Source of the DNA: Eutreptiella sp. 'Long Island Sound 2002'
Taxonomy: Eukaryota; Euglenozoa; Euglenophyceae; Eutreptiales; Eutreptiaceae
Direction of reading: 5' to 3'
Length of the DNA stretch: 64,000 bases
Assembly: GCA_964036045.1 (NCBI GenBank)
Contig: OZ038382.1
Coordinates: 126,666,556 to 126,730,555, forward strand
Positions 10,791 to 18,981 of the stretch are shown here, piece by piece. How positions within the stretch are numbered: the stretch's first letter is position 1; the number at the start of each line of letters is the position of its first letter. The notes beneath the pieces were generated by a model. The model made no database searches, was not told where the DNA came from, and saw only the letters and a list, made by a program, of their open reading frames with translations. The position numbers and the translations under genes were made by a program.

Positions 10791-12558
10791 TTGTGTAGTC
10801 GAAGTCCATGTCATCATCCTCATCCATGTCGCCCCACCTGGGGGTCTCGGTCCCGCACGCGGAAGACTCCGAGCTCCGGTAGGGAGGAGGGAGATCCTCA
10901 CTCTCACCCTCCGGCTCCATGGAGACGTCTCCGCCTCCTCCGCCAGCCACTCCTCGGCGATGTCGACGGCCTCGTTCATCCCCGTCGCTGGCGGTGAGGT
11001 AGGAGTCGCTGTCGTGGGGGTGTCTGTCCGCTGGCCTCCGTGACCTCTCGGGGTTCTTCCCCTTACCCTTCCTCCGTCGGTGGGCGGTGGGGCCACTGCT
11101 CCCACTGCTGCCCGTGTCGACCTCCTCCGGGTCCAGCGCCATCCTGGAGGAGGCGTCCCCTTCGAAAAGCTTTCGAAGGGTCTCCACTCGGGATCCTCCC
11201 GGAAGAGTCTCGCGGCGGAGCTTGGCCTCCGCTTCCGCCATTGCGGCGGCTGTGGCTGCGGCAGATTGCCCTTCGGCCTCCTCCCGGGCACGAGCCGCCT
11301 CGGCTTCCCGGGCCTGCTGCAGCCGAGCCTTCTCCGCTTCCAACGCCGCCAACTCCGCCGCCGTCCTGGCCCTCTCCTCAGCGACCTTCCGTCGCGCGGC
11401 CTCGATGGTGTCCTTCTTGGCGGCGTCCGCCTGGGCCTTAGCCGTTGCCTCGGCGTGGGCCCTTTCCTCCGCCTCCTTCTTTGCCCTCTCTTGGGCAAGC
11501 GCCTCTTCCAGCGCCTTCACCTCGGCCTTCTTGCAGGCAATGGCCTCCTGCGTCAGGCGGGCTTCCTCGGCGGCTGCCGCCACCTCACCCTTGATCTGGG
11601 CAGTCGCTGCCGCATGGGCGGCTCCGGCCGTGAGTCCAGCCGCAATGGCCGCCAGGGTAGAGGCGTGGATGGCCATGCCATGCTTCCACTCCGCAGCCTC
11701 CTGCTGGGCGATGCCGACGGCGCCCTCCATGGCAGCGTTCTGCTGCGTGGCCTGTTGCCGGGCAACCCGAAGGTTGCAGGGCACCCCACAGGCGCGCTCA
11801 CAGGCGCGCGCCACGTCCCTTTGGTCTGGAGCGACGCTGCTGCTGGAGCTGGCCTGGTAGGCCGGCATCCTCCCGCGGTGGGCCGACTCCACGTCGCTGC
11901 TGGGGCCTTACTTCCTCAGGTGCAGCTGACGGGGCTTGGCCTTGGCATGCTTGGCGACTTGAAGGAAGTCGCCAAGGGTGGTGTGGCCGGGGTGGTGACC
12001 GCCACTGGCCCGTTGGGGACTGGTGGCTGGGGTTCCGCCCTTGGCGCCTTGGGTGGCTTCGGCGGCCAGGGATTCCTGGTACTCTAGCCACTTCCGGTCC
12101 CGCTTCGTGTCCCCGGCGGACCGCTTCTCCTTCCCCGGAGACGCGCTGCTGCTGCTTCCCTGCAGCGTGCGCTCGGTCCCCGGCTCTGGGAACTTCCTTT
12201 CGATCATGTCCCACATGGAGACGTTGATCGTGGCGCCCGAGGGGTACTCGTTGGAGTTCTCGTCCTCCTCAATCCCGTCGGGGCGCAGCCCTTCGCCGGG
12301 CCTGTCTGCCCGGGTCCAGACCCTCCAGCGCCTCTGGCTGAAGCGGAAGGCAAACCCTTCCACCCGCAGCCAGTCTTCGACTGCCTGCAGGCGGTCGGGG
12401 CCCATGTCCTCGCGGAGCTTGAAGCTCTCGGGCATGCCGCCTTCGCACTGGGGATGGCTGTGGCGATAATGCTGGTCCCAAACCAACCCACGCAGTAGGC
12501 GCACCGCATGGGGCTGGGGCTGCGGCCGGCTCTTGCCCGCTTCTTGCCAGTTTACCAT
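10760..12558 (-). pseudogene. gag: gag of element A: N-terminal half with long coiled coil
   Basis: Begins at an ATG followed by VNWQEAGKSRPQPQPHAVRL; the equivalent protein in element B starts at the same place. The first ~150 residues form a compact region rich in Trp and Arg (LREDMGPDRLQAVEDWLRVE, RRWRVWTR) that I do not recognise. A linker follows, then a ~170-residue Ala/Glu/Arg coiled coil (EVKALEEALAQERAKKEAEE onward) and an acidic, then Gly/Pro-rich segment. A TAA at 11908-11910 interrupts it where element B has TCA. An N-terminal gag extension of this size is atypical for Ty3/gypsy. The position immediately downstream of the LTR and leader, and the link to the downstream capsid half, justify calling it gag. 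Confidence 0.75.
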
Positions 12559-12704
12559 GGCAGCGGGGGGCGTACTTGGTCTTGAGGTCCTTGGTGGTGG
12601 TTGTTGAAGCGGTTGCTCCGGTGTGGTTGTGGAGGTGGGTGACGCGGCTGGTGAAGCTGGGTGTGCGGCCTTGCTGGTCCGCCGATGGGACTCGCTGATG
12701 AGGG

Positions 12705-13755
12705 AGGTAGGTAGGTAGGTGCACTCGGTCGTGGAGAGGCGCCCCTTGGTTCCCCCTGGCGTCGCCCCTGTGACGAACAGGAAGAGGCTCCGCGCGTGAA
12801 GAGGGGAGGCGGCTTACATCCCGCTAGACCTGACTGTTGGCCCCCAACAAAGCGGCCCCGGGCAACACCGGGAGGGCTGATCGCCGCCGGCGTGACATGC
12901 TTGTCTCGCCGGGAGGGTGTGCCCCCGTGCTTGCGCACGTCCCCTGCTTTGGGCGGAACCCTAGAGGTTCACCGGACTTCCTGGCGTATCCCGTTCCCAA
13001 GGCATGCATGCATGTTCTTGGTACTTGGGTTCCGAGGCGCTTGGGTGTCGCACGCTCCGCCTCGAGTCCCAAAGCAGCGCAGGCCTTAGGATGCAGCCTT
13101 ACCCCCGGTCTCCGGATCTCGTTTGGCCGGGTCACCTGCATGGCTCGGGCTGCCTCAGTGCCCGGGCTGTGGGCACTGGGTTTCCTACTGTTGGCTTGCG
13201 TTTGTGGTTGGGTCCTGGTTGCGGTTGGGTGTGGGTCTTGTTAACCCCTGCCAGTCGTGGCTGGGGTCTTGGGTGGGTGTGTTTTGGCTCGGTTTGTGGT
13301 GTTGTCCCTCTTTTGCCGGCTGTTTGTGGTGTTCGTGGTTGGGCTTTGGTGTCGGCCTGCTTTTGGGCCGTGTGTGGTTTCGTGCGTGTTTCGCTTGCCC
13401 CCCGCCGTTTCCGGTTCTGGTGTGCGGTGTGGGCTTGTGTGCTGGGCCCGGGTCTCGGCTGTGCCCCGCCCTTCTTGGCTGGGTTGTTGGGGTGTGTTTT
13501 TTGCGCTTTTTTGTTGTTTTTTTTTTTCTGGTTGTTGGGTGTCCCTGTCCCGGGCCTTGTGGTCTCTCCCCCCATCCCCTTTCTTTCGGGCTCGGCTGCT
13601 GGCTTTTTTTTTTTTTTCCTGGTGTGTGTCTGCTTGTTTCGGTGCCCCCTCTCCCGGTGGGCCGCTGTTCCTGGCTTGGTGTTGCCGGTCTTGGCTGGGC
13701 GGTCCCCCTGTGCCCCTCTTGGGGGTCCTGTCTTCGGTGCCCTCCGGGTGGGAGT
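12705..13755. other. Extra ~1.05 kb in the leader of element A, absent from element B
   Basis: Between the LTR and gag the leader is about 1.38 kb in A but only 0.33 kb in B. Both ends of the B leader align to A (12559 to about 12704, and about 13756-13926), leaving this block unmatched. It begins with four GGTA units near 12707. The right half (13180-13760) is strongly G+T rich on the plus strand, with T runs of 10-13 near 13517 and 13604. I see no coding domain; open frames on both strands are a by-product of composition. It could be a nested insertion or a loss in B. Confidence 0.6.
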
Positions 13756-13926
13756 CCTGGTCAGTCCACCTCCTTCACGGTCGTGGCGCTTCCGTGGTCG
13801 CTCAGGGCGATGCTCCGGGCGGCGCTGCGGGCTCCGTGATGGTCTTGGAGTCCTCAGGGTTGGGGTGCTGCTCGTACCCCTCGAAGGCCCCGAGTGGCAC
13901 ACGGGGGCTGGGTAACCCCGCGGCGG

Positions 13927-13937
13927 TGAGACGCTTT
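13927..13937 (-). other. Candidate self-priming primer-binding site of element A
   Basis: The 11 bases next to the 5' LTR read AAAGCGTCTCA on the minus strand. There is no TGG, so no tRNA 3' end fits. The plus strand of the LTR carries AAAGCGTTTCA at 14051-14061, so the transcript would pair with this site at 10 of 11 positions. In element B the site (61777-61787) is AAAGCGTTTCA, perfectly complementary to the A LTR and to B's left LTR. Confidence 0.6.
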
Positions 13938-16754
13938 TGACGCGTTCCCGCGGGGGGCCTGGCCACGGGACCCTGCGGTGACACGCACAAGCAAGCAGGC
14001 AGGCAAAGCACTGCGCTCACAGGGGCATCAATACGCTCGTGTCATGTGACAAAGCGTTTCAGGATCCTTGCCACTCTGAAACAAGGAAACAAAAGTATGT
14101 ACAGCAACACATCAGGATATGTACACATGGGGTTAAGACTGGACTGGGGTAAGGGCATCAGAGGACAATAGACACTAAGTCCCAACTCATATCCCAATCC
14201 CAGGTCCGACCCTCTCAGTGGCTGGCAGGGGCGGGGGCTCAAACACAACCCATGCCCTGCTCAGTCCGGATCCTGAAACCCTGGCAATAGGGGGGCTGTC
14301 TCGCCCAGCCACAGACGAGTTCCTGGAAACCAAGGAGCTCCAAGGCCAACTGACGGTCGCTCCTCGTGCTCCCTTAACGGCAGGTCCGAACTGGACTCTG
14401 ACCGAGAGATATGGCCCCGCCATTATCCCCTAGGAGTTGGTAGCTGAAAATGGGCTGTTTCAGCCCAAACTGATATTAGCTCAAAAATCTCCAAAACTGA
14501 CCCCTTGTCTGGACCTGCCAGCGGTTTCCGACGAGGCAACTGACCCTATGCCCTTCGCCTAAGAACTCTCTGGAGCCCTCACCCAAACTCGTTCCCTCTG
14601 AGGTCCCGGCATCAGGGCACAACGGGTTCGTCAAGTGGGGTCATAATTGCCAAAATGGCGAAATCGGCCGTCTCGGGCGGCCGTCCAGGGTAGGAAACCT
14701 TGGCGATTTTGTCGCGCCAACTCTTGATTCACAACCCTTGATATCCCCTCTGGTCCCATGCCCTGGGTTATCGCTTGCTGTCACGCTGGCTGCTTACTGT
14801 TCACCAAGGGGATGAACACGCGGATGGGGCAGAAAGCAGCATGCAGTGCAAACGGGGGGATCATGGATCGCACCAAAAAATGAATAACTCCGGATGGGCC
14901 CGAGGAGCAAATACGAAGCTCAATGGCGTTCAACCCTTGGTCATGTGCTACATTCATCGCCCTTCCTCTCTGGCTAGATGCTGTGCCACATGGTGATATG
15001 GTAATTCCAATATGGCATACAATGGCAAAAACAGCGAAATGTGGCCAAATTGGCCGACACTCATGATTCCATATCTCCATGGCCGAGGCGAGGATTCTTT
15101 CAACCAAGGATGCTAGAGACACATGGGACTTAGGTCCCAATATATGCCACTTGCCAACCCTCATGGTCGCCTCTAGCTATTTTTCCCGTTGGAGACAAAG
15201 TGACACACAAATGGGGGAGAATGGCAACATACCCCAAATTGGGTGACTCACAACTCTCCCTTCAAGAAGAGAGGCCACATGAGGAAACACCCCATTCGAT
15301 GCAGGTTTATGTGCCCTCTCTGAATTGCCCTTACCCTTAGTCAAGTGGCGCACGCAACCTCGGAAGGGAAATCAGGGGGAGATGGGGTTTGTGGCCATTC
15401 CGGGCAAAACGGCCAAAATTCACGCAAAAGTGGTCCCTCCAAATATCGTATCGTCGTATCACAAGAGAAAGGAGCCTCGGGCTTTTGCATGGATGCAAAC
15501 CGAAGCTTTGCTTCTCTTTTGCAACAAGGATTGAGGTTCAAAGCATAATGGAAACATTTTTAACACCTCAATCCTTGAAGCACACTATTTATGGGAAAAA
15601 GTGCATATATCGGCGATATTGGTATGTACATATCTTTGGGTCATTGAGGAACAAAAATATGAGTAAACACATTTGAGGTAGGCCCATAGTAGGTGCCTTC
15701 AAATATGCACACTATGGTTAGATTGTCTCCGCCCACTCGTGTCATTAGTGCTTGCATATGAGCGCGTGTGCAAAGAGGCAGTATGGCACGCGTGCTCACT
15801 AGGCGAAATTATACAAAATAGAAGACAAGGTTGTAAAAATCAACCAAGCCATCCACGATGTCGTTCCTGGTCTCTACTTTACATATTGCCTTGGTTTGAG
15901 GCTCAACTCCTCATAGGCTTTGAGTACGAGCCTCAGGGGCCTGGCCATTTTGGCCTAATTTTCGACCAAAACTTGCCCTCTTTCGAAAATAGAGTTTCGG
16001 TACGCATTGAATTGCGTGGAGCCATCGTTGAGTTGGCTGGAAAAACGAGAATGGCCTAGGGCTCCTGGTCTTGTCAGCATTGTGTTTCGTTTTTAACGTT
16101 CATGCTCACAAGGCCACAAAGTTAGCGTTTGCGCACGCAAACGACTGGGTTTGCGAGACCCATAGGCTGCCTAAAACATCGCCATTGCCCGCTTCCCTAT
16201 ACAAGGTGATATGCCCACGTGAAAGGGGCATGGATGAAAGGCATAGGGGGGGAATGTAGGGTTCTGTCCGAACTCATGGTCCTTGAGAACCATGAGTTCG
16301 AGCGATCGACGGAAAAGCTTGCGCGCTGATTTTCTCGAAGACGCAACGGCGAAAAATTCTGGTGAACACACCAGATGAAAGTACATTGAATACCCTCTAG
16401 ATTCAGCCCTTAAGTTCTCTTAGAACCTCAAAGGTACTCAAAAAAAGTTCATCACAAAACTCGCCACGGAGAAGCGACGAAGGCGCGCGAACAGGCGACA
16501 TCAGGCGGCGATTTCACGACAATCAGAAATCGCGGTAGAGATCGGGTATTTCACCGATTTCCGACTGAAAAATCGCCTAAGACAATAAAATTATGGTAAT
16601 TCTCAGTCGATTTATTGGTTAGAAATCGGATTCCAGATTTCGCGGGTCAGAGAACAGGGATATCCCGCTGACAGCCGGTGTCAACGGCTTCCGCACGGGT
16701 GTGACGGCTCACAGGCCCCCGGGCCATGGGCCATAGGTTCTGGGTACTGCTTCA
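13938..16754 (-). repeat. 5' LTR of element A
   Basis: A 2,817-bp LTR with TG...CA ends. Its left border is fixed by comparison with the left end of element B at 47450, where homology starts exactly at TGACGCGTTCCCG. Its right border is fixed by the change to element D gag after 16754. It lacks about 390 bp present in both LTRs of B (48161-48550). It supplies the promoter and the polyadenylation region. I see no convincing TATA box at the expected distance from the proposed transcript start. Confidence 0.94.
14051..14061 (-). promoter_or_regulatory. Predicted 5' end of the element A transcript (self-primer)
   Basis: The minus strand reads TGAAACGCTTT, complementary to the sequence flanking the LTR at 13927-13937. 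In Tf1 the first 11 bases of the mRNA anneal to the primer-binding site and are cut to prime reverse transcription. By analogy the transcript would begin here, giving an R-U5 of about 124 bases. Conserved at 47564-47574 (perfect) and 61902-61912 (one mismatch). Confidence 0.5.
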
Positions 16755-17745
16755 TCAGGGGATCTCCTTGATTCTGCCTTTCCACATAAAGATTATATGT
16801 ACTTTCCCTGATTTTGCGAGTCAAACAGTCCATCAACCCGAGAATCCAGAGTTCCTTGTCCAGTTTCTCCGTCTGCAGCCAAACCATGAATTGTCTTTCG
16901 AAGGACGCCCAGTAGTTTGGGTGTCCTGAGAACTTGGGCTGCTTCATCACCGAACCTCTAAGCCTCATGTGCAAAGGATTGAGCAGGTGGTTCAGGTTGA
17001 AATCTGTTGATGTGCCAACAGGATTGACAAAAACTGGGTTGACGGCGGCGCCTCCCATTGCCTGTGCTTGAGCAATTGCGGCCGCCAGCAACGCCTGAGT
17101 CACAGTAGGCTGTACAAACGGCGTCGATTGCGCTTGATGATACCTCATCTCCTTCAATTTCTTCTCCTTTTCCTTCGTTTTGGCTTCATTTTCCTTCTTT
17201 TCCTTGCCTTTCTTCTTCAAGGCTATTGATCTCTCCTTCACGTTGGTCCTTGCTTCTCCATCAATATCACCAATGGTACCAACAGACAGTATAGACCTCT
17301 CTGACGAAGATTCTCCTCCTTCAGTACCCAGATTGAACCCAATAGGACTTGTAAATCCAGTAGGGGGAATACCAGAATTTCCAGTAAAAGCTGGGAGTGG
17401 GCCAGTAAAAGCTTGGGGTGCCGGGGAATGTGGAAAGCCGTAAGGCGTGGATGCAGGTGCAGCTGAGGAGGTAGGTGCTGGGTGACTTGCCATTGTAGGC
17501 GCTGGTCCAGTGAGCCCAGTAGTGCTCAGATTTTGTACCAGATTGGTCAATTTCTCCAGCTTCTGCTCCATCTCCTTCCACTTGCTGTCGTCATCCCGCT
17601 TCTTCTCCTTGGGAGCCTTCTTCAGCTCCTTCACCCTGTCTTTCAGCGACGAAATCTGGCGTCTACCGGAGCAGTCCTTGGCACACTCACCACAGGACAG
17701 GCATCTTGTACCTTTTCCTTTGCTTCTTACTTCAGCTTCCCAACA
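16755..17745 (-). pseudogene. gag: gag of element D, second reading frame (capsid-like), truncated
   Basis: The frame opens after a TGA at 17746-17748 and runs into the element A LTR, where it is lost. It starts with a Cys cluster (TRCLSCGECAKDC), then a Lys-rich coiled coil (KELKKAPKEKKRDDD; MEQKLEKLTNLVQNL), a Pro/Gly/Ser/Ala linker, a second Lys/Glu-rich helix, an Ala/Gln-rich stretch and finally a gag-type core: MKQPKFSGHPNYWASFERQF followed by a helical region with LDKELWILGLMDCL. The motif F-S-G-x-x-x-x-W-x-x-F matches the start of many retrotransposon gag domains. It overlaps the end of the upstream frame by 19 bases in a different phase, either a programmed shift or a decayed indel. 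Confidence 0.6.
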
Positions 17746-18647
17746 TCAATACTCAAGTTGGAGTTGGGAAGCTTGGACAATTGCTCCCTGGAGAGGTGAG
17801 AATGTGTCGAATCACACCTCATTTCGTCGACCTCTTCGTCGTTCGGACCCCAGGCGCCCGACGGACCAGCGTGCGGATGCACATTCTGGCGTCTCTCCTC
17901 TGCAATGATGGCCATTTGAACCATCACGGCAGCCTGGTGGTCGAACTGGTCCATCAGCTCCTCCCAATCATCTTGTTCCTGCAAAGTGGCGTCGAATCGC
18001 AGGCGGCCACTGTCCTCGATGAACTGGCACGACGCCCTGAACCAGTCCCTCAGACGGCCTCGATAGCCTGCCTCAGCCAGTAGCCAATTTTGGCGGTGCA
18101 AGAATTCCTGATTCCAGATTTCCACGAAGTGGTTTTCCGAGTATTCACCACTAATTCCAGTATCAGACGGCTCTCCTTCGCTGCTGCTGTCTTCAAGATC
18201 AGGCAAAGAGTGAGAGTTGGAACCAGATTCACTTGAGGAGGGAGATTCTCGACCGGGTTTAAGGTCGGGTGGGGCGTTCATACAACAATCAGCACAAGTA
18301 TGAACTCCAGGCCAATGTCTATGGCCACAGTAAGGACACTCTGAAGGTTGACCCTCGGTCTTCTGGAGAGAAGCCACGAATGTAACCTCAGGGAGAACAC
18401 GAAGTGACCCAGAACGAGTGATAGCCCCGCTAAAGTCCGATGATCTTAGGGTGTCCGTGGAGATTCCAGAAGCAGAGTCATGATTTCCTCTGCTACCATG
18501 TAACCGCTGCATAGTGGCGGATCTTTCTTGTAATTGCGAAGCCTGTAGCCTCGATGCCCCAGGGGTCGTAACGCCCGACACTGCCCCTGATATCTCCGAA
18601 CCCAAGTGACCCTCTTCAGACCCATATCCAGCCTCTGGGAGCGACAT
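17727..18647 (-). pseudogene. gag-associated ORF of element D, first reading frame
   Basis: A 306-codon frame (start MSLPEAGYGSEEGHLGSE) ending SIDVGKLK-stop. It has a Ser/Gly-rich N-terminus, a small Cys/His cluster (CPYCGHRHWPGVHTCADC, about residues 104-121) that could bind zinc, an acidic Ser-rich linker, and a helical C-terminal third with several Trp and Phe residues (HFVEIWNQEFLHRQNWLLAEAG is the most distinctive stretch; quoted only in part as NQEFLHRQNWLLAE). It lies directly upstream of the gag-like frame on the same strand with a short overlap, so it is probably the N-terminal part of the same polyprotein. No family recognised. Confidence 0.5.
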
Positions 18648-18981
18648 ATGCGAAGCACTTATAAGCCCATTGAACTCCCTGGTGGAATATGAATAGTCAG
18701 AAAACCCGGTCTACAAAAATTGTGGAGACATAGAAACTCATTGTGCATCCATCGCACATAATGACACAACGTGAAATCATTCGAAAAAATTTAAATAAAT
18801 CCGATTGGGAAATCACGAAAGACAAATGCGACTCGACGCGCGCTCACAGGCGACATCTGGCGGCGAACGGAAAACATGAAAACAAGCGGAAAGTTTACTG
18901 CACTAATATACATCTGAGAATCATTGAAATTCTGATCACATTGGTGTATAAATTGAGTGCTGTCACTGCTGCCGTTACAGC
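18648..18981 (-). other. Leader or LTR remnant of element D
   Basis: AT-richer than the satellite to its right and free of coding signs. Contains CAGGCGACATCTGGCGGCG at 18847-18865, matching a box in the LTRs of A and B at all but one position. No primer-binding site was found. Confidence 0.4.

Larger units (their letters stand above)
1..16754 (-). mobile_element. Element A: Ty3/gypsy chromovirus, left LTR cut by the window edge
   Basis: A minus-strand LTR retrotransposon in the order (right to left) 5' LTR, leader, gag, pol, 3' UTR, polypurine tract, 3' LTR. Pol runs protease, reverse transcriptase, RNase H, integrase, chromodomain, which defines the chromovirus branch of Ty3/gypsy. The right border is sharp at 16754, where the LTR ends in CA and the gag of element D begins; the five bases after it (TCAGG) should be one copy of the target duplication, the other lying outside the window. 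The internal region is 12.2 kb, so with two LTRs of about 3 kb the full element would be near 18 kb, large for this group. Element B is a second member of the same family. Coding is broken by a frameshift and nonsense codons, so autonomous activity is unlikely. Confidence 0.93.
16755..18960 (-). mobile_element. Element D: 5' part of an older LTR retrotransposon interrupted by element A
   Basis: A minus-strand gag is cut at 16754 by the A LTR, in the middle of an otherwise open frame, so D was there first. The remainder of D should lie left of element A, outside the window. Upstream of gag, 18648-18960 contains a box nearly identical to one in the A/B LTRs (18847-18865), so this part is probably D's LTR and leader. 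No LTR border can be fixed with one copy. Confidence 0.7.

Noticed and set aside
13004-13915. 300-codon plus-strand frame rich in Val, Leu, Cys and Phe
   Set aside because: Low-complexity G/T sequence; the overlapping frames are equally open and hydrophobicity follows from composition.
13900-13937. tRNA-type primer-binding site for elements A and B
   Set aside because: No TGG near the LTR end and no match to common tRNA 3' ends; the complementary 11-mer in the LTR is a better explanation.
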